Positions 25,724 through 34,474 of a stretch of DNA of 64,000 bases are shown piece after piece. The number at the start of each line of letters is the position of its first letter. Position 1 is the first letter of the stretch. The position numbers and the translations under genes were made by a program. Below the pieces are notes generated by a model that ran no database searches, was not told where the DNA came from, and was given only the letters and a program-made list of their open reading frames with translations. The stretch is from Salinimicrobium tongyeongense (GTDB lineage Bacteria; Bacteroidota; Bacteroidia; Flavobacteriales; Flavobacteriaceae): contig NZ_CP069620.1 of NCBI RefSeq assembly GCF_026109735.1, forward strand, positions 2,790,001-2,854,000. Direction: 5' to 3'.

Positions 25724-27610
25724 CTACTTGATCATATCAAAGCTGCGCTTGATAAATGAAGTCAATTCTTCCCCTTTTAGGAGGTTTTGGGAAAGCCGGG
25801 CCAAATCAAGGGATTGTTTGATTAAGCGCTCCTGTTTTTTCTCGGTTTTCGTGTTTAAGATTTCCCCAATTAGCGGGTGGTTGGTATTCACCACAAGGTT
25901 GTACATCTCGGGCATATTTCCCATTCCAAACATTCCGCCGCCACCGGTTTGCTGCATTTCTTTCATGCGGCGCATAAATTCGGGTTGGGTAATGATAAGC
26001 GGAGCAGCATTACTGTCCATCGCCTCAAGTTGTACCGTGTACTTCTCTTTGGGAACTACCTTTTCAAAGTCAGATTTTAGCTTCTCTTTTTCTTCGTCGT
26101 TAAGTTTTGAGATCTTCTCTTCATCTTTTTTGATGAGGTTGTCAATATGATCGGCATCTACACGGGCAAAAGATATTTTTTCTTCTCCCATTTCAAGCTT
26201 TTGTAGCAGGTGCGATACAATTGGGGAATCTAACAACAGTACCTCGTAACCTTTTTCTTTTGCTGTCTCAATGTAGCTGTGCTGTGCATCCTGGTTTGAA
26301 GCATAGAGAATTACCTTGTTGCCATCTTTGTCGGTTTGGTTGTCTTTGATCTTCTCAATAAATTCTTCAAAAGTGAAGTATTTCTCGTCTACCGTTGGAT
26401 AAAGGGCAAAGTCTTTGGCTTTTTCAAAGAATTTATCTTCAGAGAGCATTCCGTATTCAATCACGATCTTGATGTCGTTCCATTTCTTCTCAAAATCTTC
26501 TCTATTGTTGTTGAACAGGGACTTCAGCTTATCTGCAACCTTACGGGTAATGTAGCTGGAGATCTTCTTAACGGCACCATCGGCCTGCAGGTAAGATCGG
26601 GAGACATTCAGAGGAATGTCGGGAGAATCAATAACCCCGCGAAGCATGGTCAGGAACTCAGGCACTATACCTTCCACATTATCGGTCACAAAAACCTGGT
26701 TCTGGTAAAGCTGGATCTTGTCTTTCTGGATATTCATATCCTGCGTCATCTTCGGGAAATAAAGGATCCCGGTAAGATTGAAAGGATAATCAACATTAAG
26801 GTGAATGTGGAATAAAGGTTCCTCAAACTGCATGGGATACAGCTCGCGGTAAAAATCTTTGTAATCTTTATCCTCAAGGTCTGTAGGCTGTTTGGTCCAG
26901 GCAGGATTGGTGTTGTTGATAATATTGTCTACCGTTTTGGTCTCCGGTTTTGCGTCTTCGGGAGCATCTTCGGGCAGTTCCAGAGTTTCTTCGCGGGTGC
27001 CAAACTTAATGGGAACCGGCATGAACTTGTTGTACTTCACAAGCAGCTCTTCAATCCTGTTCTCTTCAAGGAACTCCTTATCATCTTCGTTGATGTGAAG
27101 AATAATGTCTGTACCATGAGCCTTTTTGTCGGCTTCTTCCAGGGTGAATTCGGTAGTACCTTCGCAAATCCAGTGGGCTGCAGGCTCATCTTTATAAGAT
27201 TTGGTGATGATCTCTACCTTGTTGGCCACCATAAAGGCCGAATAGAAACCAAGGCCAAAATGCCCGATTATTCCGCTGTCTTTTGCAGTATCCTTGTACT
27301 TTTCAAGGAATTCTTCGGCGCCTGAAAATGCTACCTGGTTAATATATTTCTCAACCTCTTCTTTGGTCATCCCAATTCCCTGGTCGCTAATAATAAGTTG
27401 TTTTTTGTCCTTGTCTATCTTCACTTCGATGACAGGCTCGCCATATTCAACCTTAGCCTCTCCAATAGCAGTAAGGTGCTTCAATTTAAGAGTGGCATCT
27501 GTGGCGTTAGAGATCAGTTCGCGTAAAAAGATCTCATGATCACTGTATAGAAACTTCTTGATTAACGGAAAGATGTTTTCTACAGATACATTAATGTTTC
27601 CGGTTGCCAT
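25724..27610 (-). CDS. htpG: Molecular chaperone HtpG (Hsp90)
   Basis: A 628-residue ATP-dependent cytoplasmic chaperone. The GHKL ATPase N-domain shows FLRELISNATDATLKL, ISDQGIGMTKEEV and GHFGLGFYSAFMVA. The middle domain has the catalytic-loop Arg in SRSYLQADGAVKKISSYI. The C-terminal dimerisation domain ends at LLKGEELTSFIKRSFDMIK with no eukaryotic MEEVD tail, as expected for bacteria. A Met/Gly-rich loop (GGGGMFGMGNMPEMY, about 555-570) is a Bacteroidota variation. ATG at 27610; divergent from tetR. Confidence 0.97.
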   Translation of the reverse strand: MATGNINVSVENIFPLIKKFLYSDHEIFLRELISNATDATLKLKHLTAIGEAKVEYGEPVIEVKIDKDKKQLIISDQGIGMTKEEVEKYINQVAFSGAEEFLEKYKDTAKDSGIIGHFGLGFYSAFMVANKVEIITKSYKDEPAAHWICEGTTEFTLEEADKKAHGTDIILHINEDDKEFLEENRIEELLVKYNKFMPVPIKFGTREETLELPEDAPEDAKPETKTVDNIINNTNPAWTKQPTDLEDKDYKDFYRELYPMQFEEPLFHIHLNVDYPFNLTGILYFPKMTQDMNIQKDKIQLYQNQVFVTDNVEGIVPEFLTMLRGVIDSPDIPLNVSRSYLQADGAVKKISSYITRKVADKLKSLFNNNREDFEKKWNDIKIVIEYGMLSEDKFFEKAKDFALYPTVDEKYFTFEEFIEKIKDNQTDKDGNKVILYASNQDAQHSYIETAKEKGYEVLLLDSPIVSHLLQKLEMGEEKISFARVDADHIDNLIKKDEEKISKLNDEEKEKLKSDFEKVVPKEKYTVQLEAMDSNAAPLIITQPEFMRRMKEMQQTGGGGMFGMGNMPEMYNLVVNTNHPLIGEILNTKTEKKQERLIKQSLDLARLSQNLLKGEELTSFIKRSFDMIK

Positions 27611-27752
27611 ATATTTTGGTTTATTAATTTTTAGATTCCCCCAGAGAGGACAAAAAAAGTACCCAACTCACCTTCGCTGACAAACTGACAGCAGAGTAAT
27701 TTTTCTTCCTGTTTTTCGACTAAAAGAAGGACATAAATAAGGCAACTTATTT

Positions 27753-27793
27753 TTAACAAAGTTTTGTTTAAAAAATGTTTTAAATATTTAAAC
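27753..27793. promoter_or_regulatory. Two AT-rich imperfect palindromes upstream of tetR, candidate operators
   Basis: TTAACAAAGTTTTGTTTAA (27753-27771) and TGTTTTAAATATTTAAACA (27775-27793 or so) lie 40-80 bp before the tetR start. TetR regulators often bind such dyads in their own promoter. Confidence 0.45.
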
Positions 27794-27830
27794 AGTATAG
27801 GTAAATTTATCACAGTTAATGAATTACAAA

Positions 27831-28502
27831 ATGGCAAGACCAAAAAAAATAAAGGAACAGCAGGAAGAAGTAACCCAAAATCGTATCATGGAATGGTACA
27901 TGAACTACGTGCTCGAAAATGGCAGAGAACCCGGTACGGTGTATAAGTTCGCTAAAGATCATGAGATTTCTGAATCAGATTTCTACAATTTCTTCGGAAG
28001 CTTTGAGGGCTTAAAAATGGCAATTTGGGAACGTTTTTTTGAACATACGCTTAAAGTGATGCAAAAGAGCCCCGAGTATGCTGCTTTCAACCCGCGGGAA
28101 AAAATGCTCAGCCTGTACTTCACATTCTTTGAAATGCTTACCGCCAACCGCAGCTATGTGCTTTTCACATTGAAGCATGAAGGTTCAATGTTCAAAAATG
28201 CCGGGCAGCTTCGGGCTTTGCGGCGGGAGCTGAAGGCGTATGCCACCCAGCTTATTCGCGAAGGCAATGAGGAAGCCCGTGCGAGGCTGGTAAAAAGGTC
28301 AGAAAGCATATTTTCTGAAGCTGCCTGGATCCAGCTTGTGTTTTTGCTGAAGTTTTGGATGAACGACAATTCCCCACAATTCGAAAGCACCGACCTGGCC
28401 ATTGAAAAATCGGTAAATACAGCTTTTGACCTGTACGAAAACACTCCTTTAGAAAGAGCACTAGACTTCGGAAAATTCCTTTGGAAAGAAAAAATGTCCT
28501 GA
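27831..28502 (+). CDS. TetR-family transcriptional regulator
   Basis: A 223-residue protein. The N-terminal HTH is atypical but recognisable (EVTQNRIMEWYMNYVLE, TVYKFAKDHEISESDFYNFFGSFEGLKMAIWERFF, about 10-65); the helical C-terminal domain differs from classic ligand-binding TetR. It lies 82 bp upstream of the AarF kinase gene, a pairing common in Flavobacteriia, and probably controls it and itself. Start: ATG at 27831 (MARPKK) preferred over the in-frame ATG at 27819. Confidence 0.85.
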   Translation: MARPKKIKEQQEEVTQNRIMEWYMNYVLENGREPGTVYKFAKDHEISESDFYNFFGSFEGLKMAIWERFFEHTLKVMQKSPEYAAFNPREKMLSLYFTFFEMLTANRSYVLFTLKHEGSMFKNAGQLRALRRELKAYATQLIREGNEEARARLVKRSESIFSEAAWIQLVFLLKFWMNDNSPQFESTDLAIEKSVNTAFDLYENTPLERALDFGKFLWKEKMS

Positions 28503-28527
28503 TGCATATGGAGTCTGTCAGGCTTTT

Positions 28528-28571
28528 ACCCGCGGCAGGGATAACCCTACTATGCCTGCCGTTGGGTTTTT
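28528..28571 (+). terminator. Hairpin with T run between tetR and aarF, possible attenuator
   Basis: Arms ACCCGCGGCAGG and CCTGCCGTTGGGT pair over 11 bases with one bulge, followed directly by TTTTTAATTTT. The aarF start codon is only about 13 bp further on, leaving no room for a separate promoter. Confidence 0.65.
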
Positions 28572-28583
28572 AATTTTAAAAAT

Positions 28584-29891
28584 ATGAAAACAATAGATAA
28601 AATTCCCACCGGAAAAATTGGCCGTACCGGTAAAATGGTACAAACAGGGATCAAACTTGGAGGGAATTACCTCAAATACTACTCAAAAAAGGCATTAAAT
28701 GCCGATCTTTCAAGAGAGCAGCTGGACGAGAGCAATGCCGAAGATATTTACAACGGCCTCAAAAGCCTTAAAGGCAGCGCCCTTAAGGTAGCGCAGATGC
28801 TTTCTATGGAAAAGAGCCTGCTGCCCAATGCCTATGTAGAGAAATTCAGCCTGGCGCAGTTTAGCGTGCCCCCACTTTCGGCGCCCCTGGTGAGAAAAAC
28901 TTTTAAGAAATATCACGGGCAGTACCCAGATGAACTTTTTGACAGTTTTTCCCTTGACTCTGTGAACGCCGCCAGTATAGGCCAGGTACACAGGGCTAAA
29001 AAAGACGGGAAAGACCTGGCGGTAAAGATCCAGTATCCCGGCGTGGCCGAAAGTATAAGTTCAGACCTGGCACTGGTTAAGCCCATAGCTACAAAGATGT
29101 TTAACCTGCAGGGCAAGGGTGCAGAAAGGTATTTTAAAGAGGTGGAAGAAAAGCTGCTCGAGGAGACAGATTATGTTCTGGAAGTACAACAGAGCATCGA
29201 AATGTCTGAGGCCTGTAAAAATATCCCCCACCTCAGGTTTCCAAAGTATTATGAAGATCTTTCCAGCAAAAAGATCATTATAATGGACTGGATGAATGGC
29301 CTTCATCTGAGCGAATTCGCCAAACGGAATACCAGTAAAGAAACAGCAAATAATCTGGGGCAGGCCCTTTGGGATTTTTACATGTACCAGATGCATATCT
29401 TAAAGGCCGTACATGCCGACCCGCACCCCGGAAATTTTCTGGTGGACAAAGAGAATAACCTCATCGCTATAGATTTTGGGTGCATCAAACGAGTGCCGGA
29501 AGATTTTTACAAGCCCTATTTTGAACTGGCCGATTGGCAAAAAATCAATGACCCGGAATTTTTCAATGCCAGGCTTTTTGAACTCGAAATTCTTCGGAAG
29601 GAAGATTCACCCAAAGAAATTGCCTTCTTTTCAGAATTATTTTACCAGATGTTAAGCCTTTTTACGGCCCCTTTTCAGAAGGAAGAATTTAACTTTTCTG
29701 ATGAGGCATTTTGGGCGCCAATAACCGGGCTCAGTGAAAAATACAGCAAAGATCAGGAGTTGAGAAAAATGAACGGCAACCGGGGGAGCAAGCATTTCCT
29801 GTACATTAACCGCACGTTCTTTGGCCTTTACAACCTGTTACACGATTTGGGAGCTACAGTTAAGATCAATAATTTCAGGAAGTATTCCTGA
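28584..29891 (+). CDS. AarF/UbiB (ABC1/ADCK) family atypical kinase
   Basis: A 435-residue protein. Family motifs: KGSALKVAQMLSMEKSLLP (the KxGQ-like N-helix, here KVAQ), AASIGQVHRAKKDGKDLAVKIQYPGV (Ala-rich P-loop substitute and catalytic Lys), LLEETDYVLEVQQS (ExD), VHADPHPGNFLV (catalytic loop) and AIDFGCIKR (DFG). Family members support quinone biosynthesis or lipid homeostasis through ATPase activity. No quinone genes are nearby. Cotranscribed with tetR through a hairpin. Confidence 0.93.
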   Translation: MKTIDKIPTGKIGRTGKMVQTGIKLGGNYLKYYSKKALNADLSREQLDESNAEDIYNGLKSLKGSALKVAQMLSMEKSLLPNAYVEKFSLAQFSVPPLSAPLVRKTFKKYHGQYPDELFDSFSLDSVNAASIGQVHRAKKDGKDLAVKIQYPGVAESISSDLALVKPIATKMFNLQGKGAERYFKEVEEKLLEETDYVLEVQQSIEMSEACKNIPHLRFPKYYEDLSSKKIIIMDWMNGLHLSEFAKRNTSKETANNLGQALWDFYMYQMHILKAVHADPHPGNFLVDKENNLIAIDFGCIKRVPEDFYKPYFELADWQKINDPEFFNARLFELEILRKEDSPKEIAFFSELFYQMLSLFTAPFQKEEFNFSDEAFWAPITGLSEKYSKDQELRKMNGNRGSKHFLYINRTFFGLYNLLHDLGATVKINNFRKYS

Positions 29892-29918
29892 TGCTTTATG
29901 TTTTGTTTGTAGTACCGG

Positions 29919-29948
29919 GCCGGAAAAATGTTTTTTCCGGCTTTTTTT
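29919..29948 (+). terminator. Terminator of tetR-aarF
   Basis: An almost loop-less GCCGGAAAAA hairpin followed by T7. Confidence 0.85.
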
Positions 29949-30069
29949 ATTCCTGTTATTGATAGTTTAAATTCTTTCACAAGGCTGTTAAAAAGCTTAA
30001 AGTGCTTTATATCAGGTGATTTACCGCTTACATTGAAGGTCTGGAAAAAATGAAGTTAAATTTAAAACA

Positions 30070-30600
30070 ATGAGTATGAAGACTATGAAAGGAATTCTTT
30101 TCGCAATGTGCAGCATTTTAGGGACAGGGGTTTATGCCCAGGATTTTGACACTTTTGACGCCGATCTCGACGGAAGATTAAATCAAACCGAATTTACCGA
30201 AAGAAATAACGATACCTACAACGACTGGGATACCAACCGGGATGGAAATATTGACAACGCTGAATTTTCTGACAGGGCGTACCGGGGTTTTGACCAGAAC
30301 AGGGATGACTTTATCGACGAGAACGAGTGGGATGAAGGTCTCGATACCGGGATAGGGGAGTCTTTTGGAGATGACGAGTACAGCACCTTTGACACCAACC
30401 GCGACGGAAGATTAGATAGTGATGAGTGGGATGAGGGATGGAATAACAATACCTGGTTTGAGAGGTACGACACCAATCAGGATGAGTATATAGATAATGA
30501 CGAATGGAATATTTCCTCTTTTGACGATTGGGATATAAACGAAGACGGATTTGTAGATGAGAACGAATTCAACGATTATGACGCCTTCAATAGAAGATAA
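30070..30600 (+). CDS. Exported EF-hand calcium-binding protein
   Basis: A 176-residue, strongly acidic protein with a signal peptide (to about residue 23, VYAQ). Six 12-residue EF-hand loops follow one another: DADLDGRLNQTE, DTNRDGNIDNAE, DQNRDDFIDENE, DTNRDGRLDSDE, DTNQDEYIDNDE, DINEDGFVDENE. Loops 3 and 5 carry Asp or Glu instead of the usual Gly at position 6. It probably binds Ca2+ in the periplasm or at the surface; a buffer or matrix role is inference. Single gene ending at palindromic element B. Confidence 0.9.
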   Translation: MSMKTMKGILFAMCSILGTGVYAQDFDTFDADLDGRLNQTEFTERNNDTYNDWDTNRDGNIDNAEFSDRAYRGFDQNRDDFIDENEWDEGLDTGIGESFGDDEYSTFDTNRDGRLDSDEWDEGWNNNTWFERYDTNQDEYIDNDEWNISSFDDWDINEDGFVDENEFNDYDAFNRR

Positions 30601-30622
30601 TATCATAATAAAAAATAAACAG

Positions 30623-30704
30623 AAAAAGCTGTCTGGAAAATCCCCTTTTTGAGCCTTCTGAATTTGTTCAGAAAGACAGTCAGGATTTTAAGACAGCTTT
30701 TTTA
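30623..30704. repeat. Nested palindromic element B (GCTGTCT type)
   Basis: Outer arms AAAAAGCTGTCTGGAAAATC and GGATTTTAAGACAGCTTTTTT (split here for length: arms pair over about 18 bases); inner TTCTGAA-TTTG-TTCAGAA (30656-30673). Acts as a terminator between the EF-hand and S9 peptidase genes. Confidence 0.75.
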
Positions 30705-30724
30705 TATTGTTAATTCCGGGAGAA

Positions 30725-33190
30725 TTAATTCTGTAGAGCAGGAGATTGCTGCTCAATCTTCCCTTCCAGCTTTTCTTTGTTCTTTACATATTTTTCAAGC
30801 CATTGATCCTGCTCCCAAAGCACGTGCAGTACAGATTCTTTGGCGCTGTACCCGTGGCTTTCTTTAGGAAGCATCACCAGCCTGGCGGTGGCGCCAAGTC
30901 CTTTTAAGGCATTGAAGTAACGCTCACTTTGCATGGGATAGGTCCCCGAATTATTGTCGGCTTCCCCGTGAATGAGCAGGAGCGGGGTTTTCATTTTATC
31001 GGCATGCATAAAAGGAGACATGTTGTAGTAAACTTCAGGGGCTTCCCAGTAATTTCTCTCTTCGCTTTGAAATCCAAATGGGGTAAGGGTACGGTTATAC
31101 GCTCCGCTACGCGCAATTCCGGCAGCAAATAAGTTGGAGTGAGAAAGCAGGTTGGCCGTCATAAAGGCTCCATAACTATGGCCGCCCACAGCAACCCTGT
31201 CCCTGTCTATATAGCCCATGGCATCTACCGCATCTATGGCTGCTTTACCATTCGCCACCAGTTGCTTTCTAAAGCTGTCGTTAGGCTCTTCGTTCCCTTC
31301 GCCCACAATAGGGAAAGAAGCATCATCAAGCACCACATACCCGCGGTTAACCCAGTAAACCGGAGAACCGTAGTAGGGATAGGTAAAATCGTTTGCATTG
31401 GAAGTGTTTTGAGAAGCTGAATTCTTGTCTTTATACTCGCGTGGGTATGCCCAAACGATCATGGGGAGCTTGGCGGGATTCTCCTTGTCATAACCTGCGG
31501 GCAGGTACAAAGTTCCGTTGAGATCAAGTCCGTCTTCTCTTTTATAAGTAATAATTTCCTTGCTCACATTTTCCAGGCTCTTAAAAGGATTTTCAAAGGC
31601 AGTCACCCGGGTGAGATCTTCTTCACTGTCAATATCGCGTATAAAATAGTTAGGGTATTCTGTAGCAGCTTCAATGCGTACAAGAATTTCTCCTTCCTCT
31701 ATATCTATAGCTTCAACAAGGCTTTCCTTTTTGTTGTTGTACTTTGACTGGTAAAGCCTTTCCGTCTCTCCGTTTTCAAGGTCTAAACGATCTACAAAAG
31801 GATACTGGCCTTCGGGGGTAAATCCGTCGCCTAAAAGAAACGCCTGGTTATTTACCATTTTTAGCACCTGTTGCCCGTACTTGTTTTTTACTCTCACAAA
31901 ACTGCCCGGGTCGCTGTAACGGTCCTGGTAGTTGCGGTCAAAAAGAACTTTAGGCTGCTGCCCTGGCTTAGACGGATTAAAAACATAGGTGCGGGTATTC
32001 CGGTTATTCCACCAGTAATCGTTGGCTATGGCTGTATTTTTGTCTCCCCAAATAATTCCGCTGTAGCGGTCTTTGGTTTTCAGAATTGATTTTCCTTCTC
32101 CTTTAAAAGGTGCCTCAAGGAGAAATACTTCATCCCTAAATTCAGCTTCTCTTTCAGGGTCACCACCATCAAGTGCTTCTACGTAAACCAGGGTGGCAGG
32201 GGCATCATTTCTCCAGTTGAGGTTTCTGCGGCCTTCTCTTTCAGCCATGAATCCCTTCGGAAGATCTTCTGTGAGCGGCACGTCATTTACCTGGTTTACT
32301 TTTTTCCCGTCACGGCTGTAAATGACAGTTTCTGAAGGAAAACGGTAGTAAGGTACCAGGTATGAAAATGGCTTTTTAATGTGGCTTACCATCACATAAT
32401 TACCATCGGGGGAAAAAGATATATCGTCATACATCTTTGCATCCAGCCATTTTGAAGTTGTACCGTCGAGATTGACCTGCACCAGTTCGGCACGGGCGAG
32501 TTGTTCAAAATTGAATTCATCTGTGGGGTTTTTTAGCAGGTCCTGGTAAGTCCGGTTCTGGGCTTCTTTCCCGTCACTTACCGATACTGTTGGCCCTGTA
32601 GGTACAGAAGTTTTGGGGTTGATGAGCTTTTTCCTGTCCTGCGGAAGCATTTTTACCAAAATAGCCGAGTTGTCTTTATACCAGTTGAGCACATCTCTCA
32701 TATTGGCATTAAGGCTGGGGCCGGTGAGCCTGCGTGCGGTTGCAGTTTGTAGATCGGCTATCCAGAGTTCAACTCCTTCCGAAGTAGTGTGCGTAAATGC
32801 CATTTTTGACTCATCTGGAGACCAGCTGAAGTTGGTGAGCCGCGGATTTTCTGGCAGGTCTTTTACCTGTACAGGCTGGTCTGCTTTCATGTCTTTCACC
32901 TCAATATTGTTGTAATAGGTGGCGCGGCTGCTAATGTTGGTCACAGGGTTTATGCGCAAACCGCCAAGGCGCATTTCTTCTTCACTAAGCTCGGCTATAG
33001 ATTTAAACTGGTCGCGGTACAGGAATACGATTCTTTTCGCCTCACTGTCTATAAGGGTAGAAGGAGCCAGTGGTACATCTACAAGTTCCAGGATCTCCTG
33101 TGGCGGTTTCTGATAGGTGAGGTTCTCCTGCGCAAAGCCTGCTCCCGTAAAGCAAAAGATGGCAATGAAGTTCAAAATAAATCTTTTCAT
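30725..33190 (-). CDS. Exported S9 serine peptidase, glutamyl-endopeptidase-like
   Basis: An 821-residue protein with signal peptide MKRFILNFIAIFCFTGAGFA, an N-terminal beta-propeller-type region and a C-terminal alpha/beta hydrolase. Catalytic triad: Ser at about 672 in GGHSYGAFM, Asp in HGEADNNSG, His in KESHGYS. The N-terminal PPQEILELVDVPLAPSTLI and MRLGGLRINP resemble plant chloroplast glutamyl endopeptidases (S9D type) more than classical prolyl oligopeptidase. Likely degrades peptides in the periplasm; cleavage after Glu is inferred from the family. ATG at 33190; convergent with the EF-hand gene. Confidence 0.9.
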   Translation of the reverse strand: MKRFILNFIAIFCFTGAGFAQENLTYQKPPQEILELVDVPLAPSTLIDSEAKRIVFLYRDQFKSIAELSEEEMRLGGLRINPVTNISSRATYYNNIEVKDMKADQPVQVKDLPENPRLTNFSWSPDESKMAFTHTTSEGVELWIADLQTATARRLTGPSLNANMRDVLNWYKDNSAILVKMLPQDRKKLINPKTSVPTGPTVSVSDGKEAQNRTYQDLLKNPTDEFNFEQLARAELVQVNLDGTTSKWLDAKMYDDISFSPDGNYVMVSHIKKPFSYLVPYYRFPSETVIYSRDGKKVNQVNDVPLTEDLPKGFMAEREGRRNLNWRNDAPATLVYVEALDGGDPEREAEFRDEVFLLEAPFKGEGKSILKTKDRYSGIIWGDKNTAIANDYWWNNRNTRTYVFNPSKPGQQPKVLFDRNYQDRYSDPGSFVRVKNKYGQQVLKMVNNQAFLLGDGFTPEGQYPFVDRLDLENGETERLYQSKYNNKKESLVEAIDIEEGEILVRIEAATEYPNYFIRDIDSEEDLTRVTAFENPFKSLENVSKEIITYKREDGLDLNGTLYLPAGYDKENPAKLPMIVWAYPREYKDKNSASQNTSNANDFTYPYYGSPVYWVNRGYVVLDDASFPIVGEGNEEPNDSFRKQLVANGKAAIDAVDAMGYIDRDRVAVGGHSYGAFMTANLLSHSNLFAAGIARSGAYNRTLTPFGFQSEERNYWEAPEVYYNMSPFMHADKMKTPLLLIHGEADNNSGTYPMQSERYFNALKGLGATARLVMLPKESHGYSAKESVLHVLWEQDQWLEKYVKNKEKLEGKIEQQSPALQN

Positions 33191-33320
33191 GGGAATAAAT
33201 TGAATTTAGGTTGAAAATCACTGCACTGTCATAATGTTAATCTTTCTTATATTGCGCAGCAACTTTTTATTAATTGCTAAATTTAATAGAAATAAATTAT
33301 CAAAGCCTAAAAATTTATAC

Positions 33321-34331
33321 ATGTATCAGTCTAAAATAGCGGGTCTTGGCTTCTACGTGCCCGAAAATGTGGTTACTAACGATGATTTGTCCAAAATGAT
33401 GGACACCAATGATGAATGGATACAGGAGCGCACAGGAATCAAAGAGCGGCGACACATTAAAAAAGGAGATGGCAATTCTACTGCCGTGATGGGCGCAAAA
33501 GCAGCCAAAATAGCCATTGAACGTGCCGGTATCTCAAAAGATGACATTGAACTTATTGTGTTTGCAACCCTGAGCCCAGATTATTATTTTCCTGGCGGGG
33601 GTGTGCAAATCCAGGAAATGCTCGACATTGAGACCTGCCCGGCCCTGGATGTGAGAAATCAGTGTAGCGGATTTATCTACGGACTTTCAGTCGCCGATCA
33701 ATACATCAAAACAGGAATGTATAAAAATGTATTGCTTATAGGCAGTGAAAACCACAGTGGCGGGCTTGATTTTACTACCCGCGGGCGTGGGGTGTCGGTG
33801 ATCTTTGGCGATGGGGCAGGGGCCGCAGTGCTTACCCGAAGCGACCACAACGGCCAGGGTATTCTTTCAACCCATTTACATTCTGAAGGCAAGCACGCCC
33901 TCGAACTTTCATTAAAAGGGCCAAGTACCATGCACTGGGTTCCGCAAATTATAGAAGAGAATCCGCAGGGCGATGATATCATCTACTATCCTTACATGAA
34001 CGGCCAGTTTGTGTTCAAAAATGCCATGGTGCGTTTTTCTGAAGTAATTCAGGAAGGATTGCAGGCCAACGGGCTTGAAGTGAAAGATATAGACATGCTT
34101 ATTCCACACCAGGCGAACCTGCGTATTTCGCAGTTCATTCAGCAGAAGTTCAGGCTAGGGGATGATCAGGTGTACAACAACATTCAGCGTTACGGAAATA
34201 CCACGGCTGCATCTATACCTATTGCTTTGACCGAAGCCTGGGAAAAAGGTAAGATCAAAGAAGGTGATACCGTGGTGCTGGCCGCTTTTGGCAGTGGCTT
34301 TACCTGGGCCAGTGCGGTGATTAAATGGTAG
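33321..34331 (+). CDS. 3-oxoacyl-ACP synthase III family protein (FabH-like)
   Basis: A 336-residue thiolase-fold enzyme that condenses an acyl-CoA starter with malonyl-ACP. Catalytic triad: Cys about 114 in RNQCSGFIYGL, His in IPHQANLRI, Asn in YGNTTAAS. ERTGIKERRH near the N-terminus is the usual CoA-contact segment. The ORF opens 29 codons upstream; the ATG at 33321 (MYQSKIAGLGFYVPE) is the proper start. It stands alone, not with acpP or fabD, so it may be a secondary FabH for specific starters rather than the main one. Confidence 0.92.
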   Translation: MYQSKIAGLGFYVPENVVTNDDLSKMMDTNDEWIQERTGIKERRHIKKGDGNSTAVMGAKAAKIAIERAGISKDDIELIVFATLSPDYYFPGGGVQIQEMLDIETCPALDVRNQCSGFIYGLSVADQYIKTGMYKNVLLIGSENHSGGLDFTTRGRGVSVIFGDGAGAAVLTRSDHNGQGILSTHLHSEGKHALELSLKGPSTMHWVPQIIEENPQGDDIIYYPYMNGQFVFKNAMVRFSEVIQEGLQANGLEVKDIDMLIPHQANLRISQFIQQKFRLGDDQVYNNIQRYGNTTAASIPIALTEAWEKGKIKEGDTVVLAAFGSGFTWASAVIKW

Positions 34332-34338
34332 CTTTTTA

Positions 34339-34394
34339 GAAACAAGAGGCAAGAGCCAAGAAACAAGAAACAAGAGTTAAGAGCCAAGAATCAG
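34339..34394. repeat. Heptamer array after the KAS III gene
   Basis: Eight contiguous units in phase: GAAACAA, GAGGCAA, GAGCCAA, GAAACAA, GAAACAA, GAGTTAA, GAGCCAA, GAATCAG. It starts 8 bp after the stop codon. Confidence 0.9.
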
Positions 34395-34421
34395 GACTTT
34401 TTTACAGGTGCCAAAAATGTC

Positions 34422-34456
34422 AAAAATCCGCAGCCTTTCAGGTGCGGATTTTTTTT
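34422..34456 (+). terminator. Terminator of the KAS III gene
   Basis: AAATCCGCA stem with inner CC/GG pairing and a T8 tail. Confidence 0.85.
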
Positions 34457-34474
34457 GGCTAATTAAACAAGGTA

